Made by a program: the position numbers and the translations under genes. A DNA stretch of 43,585 nucleotides from Arthrobacter sp. Bi26 (GTDB taxonomy: Bacteria > Actinomycetota > Actinomycetes > Actinomycetales > Micrococcaceae), in the NCBI RefSeq assembly GCF_918697925.1, contig NZ_CAKKMF010000038.1:1-43585 (forward strand). Direction: 5' to 3'. This document shows positions 24,939 through 33,362 of the stretch, piece after piece. The notes below the pieces were generated by a model. The model was not told the DNA's origin, made no database searches, and was given only the letters and a program-made list of their open reading frames with translations. Numbering within the stretch: the stretch's first letter is position 1; every line of letters begins with the position of its first letter.

Positions 24939-26823
24939 TGCTAACTCCTTCGATGTGAAAAATCACGCCGCCGGCGTTTTCATAAACCTTCGTCCAGCCA
25001 GGACTGGTGGCGCATGTGGCGGTAAAACGTTGAAGATCGCCGATGGGAGTCGAGCCGCGAAGTTCGGCTGCCTCCTTCTGGCTTTCGGTCACGATGAGGT
25101 ACGCGCCCGCTTTGTGGGCGATCTGGTTGACCGCGTCACAGCTGAGCGGCGCGGCGTTAGGAATGGGCTCGGCAGCAACGAGCGCCCGGTAGTCATAGTC
25201 CGCGTAGTGCTGGTATCTCCACGGGGTGTTGCGAACTGCCTCAATGAGGACGGCGCCGGTGGGCGCAGTCGAGTAGAGGCGGTTCACGACGGCGATTTCG
25301 TCGTCGTTGAAGCTCTCCATGCCGTCGTTTCCGTAGCGGGAAACGACCGTGGCCGTGGCCAGTACCGCGCCCATCAGCAGCAGCCCAAGGGCTCGGCGCA
25401 GGCTCAGCCCGGCAGTGTTTTCTGACATCAGCGGCAGCACCGCCAGGCACACGGCAAACGGGAGGCTGAACAGGTACAGGCGCAGGAGCAGTTCGCCGCC
25501 ATATGGCTGGAGGGGAATCAGGACCAGCGGCGCAAGCGCTGCGGCCGCGGCCGCCAGCCACGGTGCCTTCCGGCGGTAGCCCACGATGGCACCGGCAACG
25601 GCGAGGATCCAGACCAGCGCCACCTCGGCCATGCGCGTGTAGACGACGAACACGTGGGCATCGCTGCCTGAGACCCTGGTGCTCAGCGCACCGAGGCTGT
25701 TCGCGCCGATGTCACCGAGCGAGCCGAGCAGCTGGCCGAAGTGCCCCTCCAGGAATGTTGAAGCCGCAAAGAGCAGCCAGCCCATGGGCAGGACCACGGC
25801 CAGGACTGGCAAGAAGCGCAGCCGGAGACGGCCGGTCAGCAGCAGTACGGCGAGGATGGGGATCACGGCGAAGGGGCTGAGCTGATGCGAAGCCGTCATG
25901 GCCAGCAGGAGCAGCGCGCAGACCACGACGAGCACCGCCGTGTCCGCCCGGAGCGGCTCCACGGCGCCGTACCGCGGGACTGAGCTGTCCAGCTTGCTGA
26001 CATTCCGGGCCAGCCACCGGGAGAACTTGGTGCGCTCCGTGGGCCAGGCCCAGCCGCCGAAGACGCTGAGCAGGCAGGCAATTAGGGTGAGCAGGAGGAC
26101 GAACGAATATGCCTGCGGCGACAGATAGTCCTGCCCAATCCAGCTGGCCAGGTAGAAGATCCAGACAGCCGCCCACGCCTGGCGCGGATTTGCCGTCAAC
26201 CGCCGTGCCAGGGCCAGCAGCGGGGCGAGCAGGAGGATGTTGATTCCCACCGGCGCCCACGTTGCGATGCCGAAAAGGTCCTTGGCGCCCGTTGCGCCGG
26301 AGAGCATTCCCAGCAGGTTGAAGAATCCGGGCCAGTTGAAGTACGCGTCCAGGGTCGGATCCAGCTGGCCCGATTGGCTAATGGTGTCGGCAATGCCCAT
26401 ATGCCGGAAACTCGCCTCGAGCCGGGGCAAGCCATGGATGATCGGGTCAGCGCCATCGAGGAGAACCACCGTGACTATGAGCTGCCAGGTCAGAAGTGCC
26501 GGAACCAGGCGGCGGAGGCTCAACGAGGCGACAAATCCGGCCAGGCTGAGCGCGAGCGCAACGAAATAGGCGGGCGGGAGGGCGCCAATGAGCCCGGCAC
26601 CGCCGATCCGAAGGGGATCGACCTGGGTCATGCTCCAGACGCCGAGGGCGAGGGCAGCCGCGGCCGCCGCGGCCAGGGCACCGATGTGCCACGACGGCGT
26701 CAGTCCGAGGTTGCGGTGGGTGGGCGGTTTGGCGCCGCCGACATGTGCATGCGCATGCGCCTGCGCCTCGTGCCGGTGGGCGGTGCGCACCGGGAGACTT
26801 GTTGCCGTTTCGTGTGTCATCAT
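24928..26823 (-). CDS. Large polytopic membrane protein, candidate polymerase or GT-C transferase
   Basis: A 631-residue protein: a His/Ala-rich cytoplasmic N-tail (AHAHAHVGG), then about twelve or thirteen membrane segments, then a 120-residue soluble C-terminal domain that is probably extracytoplasmic. Charged or aromatic loop motifs such as DAYFNWPGFF and GQDYLSPQAYS could be functional. Topology and cluster position fit a Wzy-type polymerase or GT-C glycosyltransferase, but no signature proves this. The frame is open to 27348; ATG 26823 is chosen because it avoids overlap with the fusion gene, which ends 8 bp upstream. The ribosome site is weak. Confidence 0.75.
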   Translation of the reverse strand: MMTHETATSLPVRTAHRHEAQAHAHAHVGGAKPPTHRNLGLTPSWHIGALAAAAAAALALGVWSMTQVDPLRIGGAGLIGALPPAYFVALALSLAGFVASLSLRRLVPALLTWQLIVTVVLLDGADPIIHGLPRLEASFRHMGIADTISQSGQLDPTLDAYFNWPGFFNLLGMLSGATGAKDLFGIATWAPVGINILLLAPLLALARRLTANPRQAWAAVWIFYLASWIGQDYLSPQAYSFVLLLTLIACLLSVFGGWAWPTERTKFSRWLARNVSKLDSSVPRYGAVEPLRADTAVLVVVCALLLLAMTASHQLSPFAVIPILAVLLLTGRLRLRFLPVLAVVLPMGWLLFAASTFLEGHFGQLLGSLGDIGANSLGALSTRVSGSDAHVFVVYTRMAEVALVWILAVAGAIVGYRRKAPWLAAAAAALAPLVLIPLQPYGGELLLRLYLFSLPFAVCLAVLPLMSENTAGLSLRRALGLLLMGAVLATATVVSRYGNDGMESFNDDEIAVVNRLYSTAPTGAVLIEAVRNTPWRYQHYADYDYRALVAAEPIPNAAPLSCDAVNQIAHKAGAYLIVTESQKEAAELRGSTPIGDLQRFTATCATSPGWTKVYENAGGVIFHIEGVSNGN

Positions 26824-26831
26824 TTCTCGAT

Positions 26832-28922
26832 TCAGGTCGGCTGGTGGCGCGCCGCTGAAGGAATCTCGCCTGCGGTGGTGGCGGGCTTCACTCGGGTCAG
26901 GGTGATCAGTCGCCAAGCGGCAGCCAGCGCAGCCGTCGCTTGGGCAATGGCCCAGAGGACGGAGACGCCGGTGAGGCCAAATTGCTGCGCCACGGCCGCG
27001 GCGGGTGCCACGACCAGGATGGCGGCAAGGATGGCGACTGCCGTGGATTCGAAAAGCCGCCCTTGGGCCCGGCACAACCCGTAGTAGACCTGGGTCACGC
27101 AACTCAGGAGGAGTGCCGGAACGAGTACAGGAAGAAGGACCCAAGCGGACGCGTACTGCGGCCCGAGGAAGCCCAGAAGCAGTGGCCCGGCCAGCATCAG
27201 TATCAGCCCGGCCAGGAGAGTCAACAGGAAGCTGGCCCGCAGCGCGGAGGCGAGGAGGCCCGGCCGTGCCCGCGTCCCCGCGAGGGCCGTTTGCAGGGTA
27301 AATCCGGCCGACTGCGGCACGAAGAACACCGCCGAGGCCATCATCCACACCACGTACCAGGCGGCAGTCGGGGCGGGGCCCAACGTAGCTGCAACGATGA
27401 GCGGAAGCAGGTAGCCGGGCGCGCGGTCGGCGAGCGTGAGGGCGTGGTTGGGGAGTCCCGGCTTCAGGAGTTTTAGGGCCGGGCGCGGCCGGAGGCCATG
27501 CCTCCAGTCCGGGGACACATGGGCCCGGCCAAGCTGGCGCAGGCCTACGAGGACGCTGGCCAGCGCGCCGGCGGCAACGGCGCCCACAATCACCGCCAGG
27601 TCACGGAGTCCGACGGCGAGCGCGGCGGCCAGGAAGACGAGCTGCACGAGGCTCTGCGCGAGGCTTCTGACCAGCGTACGGTCGGCCCGTTCCTGGGCTA
27701 CGCCCACGTGGTCAAGCTGGTAGGCGGTGGCGGCGAGCAGGGCAGTGGCCAGGAATAGGACCGTGACCAGGGGGTCGACCCAGGCTTCGCCCACACCTGT
27801 GCCGAGCCAATAAGTGATGGCAACCAGCAGGCCAGCGCCCAGCAGGGAGAACGTGGCGACGGTAAGCAGACTGGTGGCGATGAGGCGCCGGCCGCCATCA
27901 GTTTCCGCGGGAAGAAGCGTAAGGGTGGCGGGCCCGACGCCGAGCATCCCCAGCTGCACGGTCAAGAGCGCGGCCGAGACCACCGCGGAGCCAAGACCTA
28001 TTTGCTCCGGCGGGAGCGCGATGGCCGCGAGGGCCCAGAACAGGAAGCCCGCCACCATGGGGGCGATCCTCGCAGCAGCCAGCCATGCGGCGTTCCCTCC
28101 AACCGAGATGGGTTTGTGGGCCGGCCGCAGGAGCTCGCCGGCCATGGCGCGGTAGTTGTAGAGCAGGAAGCCCATCCAATACGGCAGGAAGCGGGGTGCG
28201 CGGACCAGGGACAGGCCCACGCCCCGCACAGTGGCCAGCAGGGGTAGGATCACCAGCCAGATGTGGCCCGTGTGCTTGCGGACGGTCCGGGCCATCCCGG
28301 CCCCGTCCTGGAGCCACTGGTCGCGGGCGTAATCGAACGTGTCGTCGAACCGGTGCCTGACCACTACGGAGTCGGAGACGCCGAGCCGGTACCCTGCCTG
28401 CTCCAGCCTGATCCTGAGCTCCACATCTTCCCCGGAGCGGAACTCGTCGTCGAACCCGACATCGAGCAGCACGTCGCGGCGCATCAGCGTGGCGCTGACG
28501 CCGAACCACTTGCGCACCCGGCTGTGGTTGTGGTGCCAGGCCAGCGCGGCCCCCCAGTACCCGGGCCCGTCGGCTTCGCTGGCGAGCCCGAATTGCAGGC
28601 CGTCGTAACCGCCGGCCTCGAATTCGGTCAGCAGCCGGGGCAGGCTCTTCGACGGAAGGACGACGTCGGCGTCGATCAGGGCGACTACCTCCCCGGTGGC
28701 GCTTCGGGCGCCGAGCATCCTTGCGGCGGGCAGGCCGCGTCCCTCATCGGAGATGACAGTTGCCCCGCAGTCGCGGGCGATTGCGGCCGTGTCATCCGTC
28801 GAGCAGCCATCGACCACGATCATCTCGTGTGGCTGTTGGCTGCGGATCGACTCCAGGCACTCGCCCAGCCAGGCTGCGGCATTGCGTGCCGGAACGACAA
28901 CCGACACCTTCAGATCGCTCAC
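26832..28922 (-). CDS. GT2 glycosyltransferase fused to a MOP-type flippase
   Basis: A 696-residue fusion. Residues 1-230 are a GT2 domain with VSVVVPARNAAAWL, the DGCSTDDT motif, the DAD metal motif (84-86) and SGEDVELRIRL. After a short membrane stretch (about 232-265) comes a 400-residue, twelve-helix region resembling Wzx/MATE-type (MOP) flippases, including the NHALTLADRAPGYLLPLIVA segment. Glycosyltransferase and flippase are normally separate proteins; the fusion would couple sugar transfer to export of the lipid-linked glycan. GTG 28922 with GAGGCGAGG upstream is preferred; GTG 28937 overlaps the preceding gene's stop. Confidence 0.82.
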   Translation of the reverse strand: MSDLKVSVVVPARNAAAWLGECLESIRSQQPHEMIVVDGCSTDDTAAIARDCGATVISDEGRGLPAARMLGARSATGEVVALIDADVVLPSKSLPRLLTEFEAGGYDGLQFGLASEADGPGYWGAALAWHHNHSRVRKWFGVSATLMRRDVLLDVGFDDEFRSGEDVELRIRLEQAGYRLGVSDSVVVRHRFDDTFDYARDQWLQDGAGMARTVRKHTGHIWLVILPLLATVRGVGLSLVRAPRFLPYWMGFLLYNYRAMAGELLRPAHKPISVGGNAAWLAAARIAPMVAGFLFWALAAIALPPEQIGLGSAVVSAALLTVQLGMLGVGPATLTLLPAETDGGRRLIATSLLTVATFSLLGAGLLVAITYWLGTGVGEAWVDPLVTVLFLATALLAATAYQLDHVGVAQERADRTLVRSLAQSLVQLVFLAAALAVGLRDLAVIVGAVAAGALASVLVGLRQLGRAHVSPDWRHGLRPRPALKLLKPGLPNHALTLADRAPGYLLPLIVAATLGPAPTAAWYVVWMMASAVFFVPQSAGFTLQTALAGTRARPGLLASALRASFLLTLLAGLILMLAGPLLLGFLGPQYASAWVLLPVLVPALLLSCVTQVYYGLCRAQGRLFESTAVAILAAILVVAPAAAVAQQFGLTGVSVLWAIAQATAALAAAWRLITLTRVKPATTAGEIPSAARHQPT

Positions 28923-28933
28923 GTGGCCTCGCC

Positions 28934-30034
28934 TCACTCATCCAGTTTTGAACGAACCAGATTCGCGATGAAGTCAGAGGCCTGGTCCGCTGACCAGGCG
29001 GCGGGCAGCCGGAGCAGCCAGCAGGGAACGTCCTCCAGCGCCCGGCGCACCACGGCCGCCTTCTGCCCAAAATGCTCCTCCAGGGGGACCAGGCTGGTGG
29101 CGCCGAGGGCCTCGACGAGCCGCCGCGAGACCATGGGTAGTTCCGAATGGAAGTTGCCGACGATCCGGGACGTCATCCACTCCGCACTTCGTGCCTCCAA
29201 CCGCGCGTCCGCGCCGTCGAAACGTTCAAGGAAGATGGCCAGCTGTGCCGGCGCCGCGGACGAAATCCGCTGCGCCCCGAAGACATGCTCCGGCTGCACC
29301 ATGCGGTGCTCGGGGGACCAGCGCCGGGTGAAGGCGGCTGTTTTCGGATAGCGGACAATCACCGGATGGACCGCCGTGGCCAGGTGGGCGACGGGCGTCG
29401 TCAGCCATCCAGGGGCTAAGGGCTTGCGCGTCCCGCGGAACATGTCCGGGTAGATGGCGCGGTGGTGGGGCTTGATGAACATCGGTTTGGCGTAGCCCAT
29501 GAGCATTCCGCCTGCGCCCATGAAGGCCCAGTCGTCCGCCATGAACCGCACGTCGCGCATGGCCACCAGCTTCGCCACCGTGCTGGTTTTTCCGACCCCG
29601 CCCCAGGCCGGGAGGAGAACCCCGGAGCCGCGGAAGTCCACAACCGCTGCATGGATCATCGCCGTCTCCTCCTGGACGCACAGCCGGTCCAGCAACGGAA
29701 TCACAGAGGTCAGGAGCTCGCCGGCGCCTTCGATCCGGTACCCGTCCTTCGTCTCGATAATCTGGACGCGGTCAGCCGGAATATAGAGGGACTCCCCGGT
29801 GAACCGGTAGGCATCCTCCGCATGCGACTGGCTGGAAATGGGCGATATCGTGGCGCCGATGGTGATCCGCCGTGGCGCGCCGGAGTTCCCCAGGAACGGG
29901 GCGAGCATGTCCCTCAGTTGCGGTTCCCCCGGCGTCCCGGCCTCGACATCGATGCCCACGATCCCGTGGACATCGAAGGAGGCTCCGGCAGAGGCGCCAA
30001 TCGGCTGTTTCACGTCGCGTTCAGGTTGGCTCAT
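28934..30034 (-). CDS. HPr kinase-like P-loop protein
   Basis: A 366-residue protein with an HPrK-type nucleotide-binding core: Walker A GGVGKT (145-150) and, 17 residues on, the ADD triplet (166-168) that follows the P-loop in HprK (GxGKS ... ADD). The N-terminal 120 residues and C-terminal 150 are not recognised. HprK-related kinases occur in exosortase/exopolysaccharide clusters of proteobacteria and in lasso peptide clusters, so a role in phosphorylating a sugar or peptide part of the glycan system is suggested by context only. It is 99 bp from the upstream GT2 gene and 11 bp from the fusion gene. Confidence 0.7.
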   Translation of the reverse strand: MSQPERDVKQPIGASAGASFDVHGIVGIDVEAGTPGEPQLRDMLAPFLGNSGAPRRITIGATISPISSQSHAEDAYRFTGESLYIPADRVQIIETKDGYRIEGAGELLTSVIPLLDRLCVQEETAMIHAAVVDFRGSGVLLPAWGGVGKTSTVAKLVAMRDVRFMADDWAFMGAGGMLMGYAKPMFIKPHHRAIYPDMFRGTRKPLAPGWLTTPVAHLATAVHPVIVRYPKTAAFTRRWSPEHRMVQPEHVFGAQRISSAAPAQLAIFLERFDGADARLEARSAEWMTSRIVGNFHSELPMVSRRLVEALGATSLVPLEEHFGQKAAVVRRALEDVPCWLLRLPAAWSADQASDFIANLVRSKLDE

Positions 30035-30133
30035 GATCCAAGCTTTCTGGGGTCGGGTTCCTGCGGTCAGGTGGTTCCGCGTGCAGGGGCTGCACGGGGC
30101 GGTGTACGGGGACGGGCACGTAAATTGCGCGGT

Positions 30134-31132
30134 TCACTGGACTTCCCTCCAAGGCTCTTCCGTCGACACCGCGGCAGCTTTCAGCGGCGAGGGCGCGGCG
30201 GGCAGGCGGCGGCCGCGTACATAGCCGGTCGCGGTGGCCGCGAGAACGGCGAGGATGGTTGCCGCCCGGGCGAGACCGGCGCGGTCCCCGCCGCTGAGCC
30301 AGCCGCGGATTCCGGCAAACACTGCACGTGGCAGGACCTGCCGGACATAGCGCCGTTCGGGGCCGAGCGCCCGTTTGTGGCCGACCACCCTGCTGACCTG
30401 CGCCTTGGAAATCCCTTCGCCCCAGGAGCGTGCAAGGATGTAGCGCAGGGTGCCGCGTTCGACCGGAACGTGATGGTGCACCAGGGCCGCGGGCTCATAA
30501 ACCACCCGGGATCCGGGAGCTCCGATCACCGCGCGGATGCACAGTTCGGTCTCTTCGCAGCCCAGCGGGAGGGCGTCCTGGCGTCCAAGGGCTGTGTTGA
30601 AACCGCCGACCCGGTCCAGGACCTCGGCGCGGAAGGACATGTTCGCGCCAATGACATTGCGGACCTCGGCGGCGACTTTGGGCATCCCCCGGTACGTGCA
30701 GCCGACAATCCAGTCGAGCTCCTTGGCGAAGTGGCCCGGGCGCCCGGCTTCCCAGAGCGGCTCTACCCGGCCGCCAACAGCCAGAACATCGGGATCGTCG
30801 TACAGGGCCGCGAGCCGCTCGAGCCAATCCGGCTCGGCTTCGGCGTCGTCATCGAGGAAGGCCACGATCTCCGCCTTGGCGATGCCCGCTCCGGTGTTGC
30901 GGGCGCCGGAGAGGCCCTTGGGCCCGGTGTTCTCGACAATTACGGCGTCCGGGACGGTGAAGATGAGGCGCTTGTACAAGTCGACGTTGTAGTCGACGAC
31001 GACGATCGTCTGCTTGGGTGGGACGGTCTGGGTGCGGACCGAGTCCAAGGCGCCCATCAGCCTGTCCCACCGGTCCTCCGAGTAGGAGCAGATGACCACG
31101 GATACTGCCGGGAAGCTGGAGTCTTCGGACAT
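30134..31132 (-). CDS. GT2 family glycosyltransferase
   Basis: A 332-residue glycosyltransferase of the GT-A fold. SVVICSYSEDRW opens the domain, GLSGARNTG and AFLDDDAEAEPDW (metal-binding DDD, 94-96) follow, and GCEETELCIRA contains the candidate catalytic Glu/Asp pair. A hydrophobic segment near residues 280-298 probably anchors the C-terminus to the membrane. The upstream GT2 gene ends 1 bp before its ATG (TAGG then ATG), so the two are translationally coupled. It presumably adds a sugar to a lipid-linked intermediate. Confidence 0.87.
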   Translation of the reverse strand: MSEDSSFPAVSVVICSYSEDRWDRLMGALDSVRTQTVPPKQTIVVVDYNVDLYKRLIFTVPDAVIVENTGPKGLSGARNTGAGIAKAEIVAFLDDDAEAEPDWLERLAALYDDPDVLAVGGRVEPLWEAGRPGHFAKELDWIVGCTYRGMPKVAAEVRNVIGANMSFRAEVLDRVGGFNTALGRQDALPLGCEETELCIRAVIGAPGSRVVYEPAALVHHHVPVERGTLRYILARSWGEGISKAQVSRVVGHKRALGPERRYVRQVLPRAVFAGIRGWLSGGDRAGLARAATILAVLAATATGYVRGRRLPAAPSPLKAAAVSTEEPWREVQ

Positions 31133-31133
31133 C

Positions 31134-31997
31134 CTATTCGCCTGCCCGTACGCCCAGAACGCTGCTGGGATCGGTGGGAACGTGCGGGAACATTTCGCTG
31201 GGGTACTTGTACTTGACTCGACGCAGGGCTTCGGGACGGGCTCCGGCGGTCGGGGCCTCCCAACTCACGCGCTCGCGGGCAAGGGTGCGCAGGACCCGCC
31301 AGCCGTCCCGGAACGTGTGAAGATTCGACTGGCCCGAGATGCGGGACAGTTCATGGCTGGGAACCTCGGCGATGCGGAGTCCGGCCCTTGAGGCCCGCAC
31401 AATCAGTTCAGTTTCGATCTCGAACCCGTCCGACTCCAGCTCCAGAATGTCAACGCATTCGCGTCGCAGGGCGATGTAGCCGTAGCAAAGGTCTGAGTAG
31501 TCGCTGTGGAGAACGGCGTTGGCGAGCCCGGTGAGCATCTTGTTTCCCCCGCTGCGCAGCCACGTGAGATCGTCCGAGCCGCCGCCAGTCACATAGCGGG
31601 AGCCTTTGACGAAGTCGTATTCATGCTGGAGCGGAGTCACCAGCCAACCGATCTCCTGGGGGTCCATGCTGCCGTCACCGTCCAGCATGACGATGATGTC
31701 GCCGGAGGCCGCGGCAAATCCGGCCCGCACGGCGTTTCCTTTCCCGGGGCGGGGTTCTGCCACCACCACGACGTCCAGGCGCAAGGCCCGGGCCACATCG
31801 ACTGTGCCGTCCAAGGAACGGCCATCAACAATTACCACCTCATCTACGTAGGAGGGCATGCGCCGCAGCACCCACGGCAGGTTCATTGCCTCGTTCAAGG
31901 TGGGGATCACCACACTGACTGAGGGATTTGCCGGCGGGGGCGTCGTTTGGGGGCGCACGTTTGGCTTGAGATTCGGGATGGACACTGGCCTCACCAC
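31134..31997 (-). CDS. GT2 glycosyltransferase, DPM1-like
   Basis: A 287-residue polyprenyl-phosphate-type glycosyltransferase. SVSVVIPTLNEAMNL, VIVDGRSLDGT, PGKGNAVRAGFAAASGD and the metal-binding DGD (106-108) are classical for the dolichyl-phosphate mannosyltransferase-like subgroup. There is no C-terminal membrane domain, so it is soluble or peripheral. It is the first gene of the minus-strand cluster and may supply the polyprenyl-linked first sugar. GTG 31997 is the longest start; an in-frame GTG lies at 31985. An ATACGTTAT element just upstream could be the -10 of a leaderless transcript (weak). Confidence 0.85.
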   Translation of the reverse strand: MVRPVSIPNLKPNVRPQTTPPPANPSVSVVIPTLNEAMNLPWVLRRMPSYVDEVVIVDGRSLDGTVDVARALRLDVVVVAEPRPGKGNAVRAGFAAASGDIIVMLDGDGSMDPQEIGWLVTPLQHEYDFVKGSRYVTGGGSDDLTWLRSGGNKMLTGLANAVLHSDYSDLCYGYIALRRECVDILELESDGFEIETELIVRASRAGLRIAEVPSHELSRISGQSNLHTFRDGWRVLRTLARERVSWEAPTAGARPEALRRVKYKYPSEMFPHVPTDPSSVLGVRAGE

Positions 31998-32221
31998 TCA
32001 ATAACGTATTCTGCTCGTCTCAACTGCAGCGCTTTTCCGACTCCTCCAACCGGAAAATAGACCCATCGCTGACGCTGAACAGTTGTGGACAACTTAGTGA
32101 TATACCCCAGGGTTAAAGTCTGCTCACGGCACCTTGCATTAACCTTGGATTAACTTGATGATTCAAGTAAAAATGTAGGAATTCTGTTGATGGAGGGTTA
32201 CCTCCATGCGACACTGGGCGG
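31998..32221. promoter_or_regulatory. AT-rich divergent promoter region
   Basis: The GT2 operon and the GH16-type gene diverge from here. The stretch 32090-32190 is much more AT-rich than its surroundings and contains CTTGA-N4-TCAAG (32154-32167) and a perfect TGGAGG-N4-CCTCCA hairpin (32191-32206), which could hide or expose a ribosome-site-like GGAGG. A TTGTCCACA motif (DnaA-box-like) occurs once, around 32084-32092 on the minus strand. Confidence 0.5.
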
Positions 32222-33304
32222 ATGCGGACGCGCGTTATAAGGGGGCGCGTACCGGCAAGCCGCCGGCGTCTCCTCACCTTCCGGTTCATGGCGGTTCCCG
32301 CCATGGTCCTGGGCCCAGTCCTGGCCCTGGCGGCCTGCGTCGCGGATGGTGCTCCACGGAGCGAGCGGCCGCTCTTCACGTCCATTTCGGCGTCGCCGGC
32401 CGGACCGTCAGGCGCCACGGACACTGGCTCCACGGGCACAGGCGTCACGCCGGGGGCGCCGACGGGAGCTCCGGAAAGTGGTGCCGTGACTGGGCCCGCC
32501 CCGTCGCCGGGAAGTCCGCCCGCGCCCCAATCCGCACCCGGCCCGGCACAGCTTCCGGTCCCGACCACGGATGTGACAATGACAGGTGACCTGCCCGGCT
32601 GGAAGCAGGTCTTTGTCGAGGATTTCTCCGCCGGCGACGTCCCGCTGGGCCGCTTCCCCGGCCCGCTCTACAACGCACGGTGGAGCGCCGGGTACAAGGA
32701 CGGGACGCCGGATACTGCCGGACAACGCAGCGGTGGAACTTCCGGCTACTACCCGTCCAAGGTGCTTAGTGTCCGCAATGGCTCGCTGGACTGGTACCTG
32801 CACTCGGAGAACGGGATCTCGATGGGGGCGGCGCCGACGCCCAAAATCCCCAACGCCAGCTCCAACCCGCCGCGCGCCAACAGTCTCCTCCATGGCCGGT
32901 ACTCGGTCCGCTACCGGGCTGATGCGCTGCCCGGATTCAAGACGGCATGGCTGCTGTGGCCGGACAGCGGCGTCTGGCCCCGGGACGGCGAAGTGGACTT
33001 CCCCGAAGGGGACCTGGCCGCAATCATTTACGGCGCTGTCCACTATGACCGGAACGGCGCGGACGCCTTCGAGAAATTCGATTCGGACCAGTCCGTGACA
33101 TCGTGGCATATAGCCACGATGGAATGGAGTCCCGGGCGGGTCGAGTTCTTCCTCGACGGGCGTTCTCTGGGCGTCAGCACCAAGGCGCCGACATCGCCCA
33201 TGCACCTGATCCTGCAGACCGAGTCCTGCCTGACCGGCTGCCCGGCCCCGGCAACCCAAGGCCATGTCTCGCTCGACTGGATCAGCGTCTGGGTGCCGGC
33301 TTGA
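32222..33304 (+). CDS. GH16-like beta-glucanase lipoprotein
   Basis: A 360-residue exported protein with a lipobox LAAC (Cys39), a Pro/Ser/Thr/Gly-rich linker (about 50-115) and a beta-jelly-roll catalytic domain. The GH16 active-site signature is seen as Glu257-Val-Asp259-Phe-Pro-Glu262. Family members cleave beta-1,3/1,4-linked glucans, xyloglucan, carrageenan or agar. Anchoring on the cell surface next to a divergent polysaccharide cluster suggests it trims or remodels the glycan made by that cluster. ATG 32222 is chosen; no strong ribosome site is visible. Confidence 0.85.
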   Translation: MRTRVIRGRVPASRRRLLTFRFMAVPAMVLGPVLALAACVADGAPRSERPLFTSISASPAGPSGATDTGSTGTGVTPGAPTGAPESGAVTGPAPSPGSPPAPQSAPGPAQLPVPTTDVTMTGDLPGWKQVFVEDFSAGDVPLGRFPGPLYNARWSAGYKDGTPDTAGQRSGGTSGYYPSKVLSVRNGSLDWYLHSENGISMGAAPTPKIPNASSNPPRANSLLHGRYSVRYRADALPGFKTAWLLWPDSGVWPRDGEVDFPEGDLAAIIYGAVHYDRNGADAFEKFDSDQSVTSWHIATMEWSPGRVEFFLDGRSLGVSTKAPTSPMHLILQTESCLTGCPAPATQGHVSLDWISVWVPA

Positions 33305-33362
33305 GACTCAGTCCCCGGCGGATTACACGGCAGATTACCGGTGGCCGAATGCTTGTGGCGGA

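Noticed and set aside
29462..31216. A 584-residue plus-strand frame opposite the kinase and GT2 genes.
   Set aside because: It is a shadow of two confident minus-strand genes; no motif is seen.
32084..32092. DnaA box suggesting an origin.
   Set aside because: There is a single copy, no cluster and no dnaA/dnaN neighbours.
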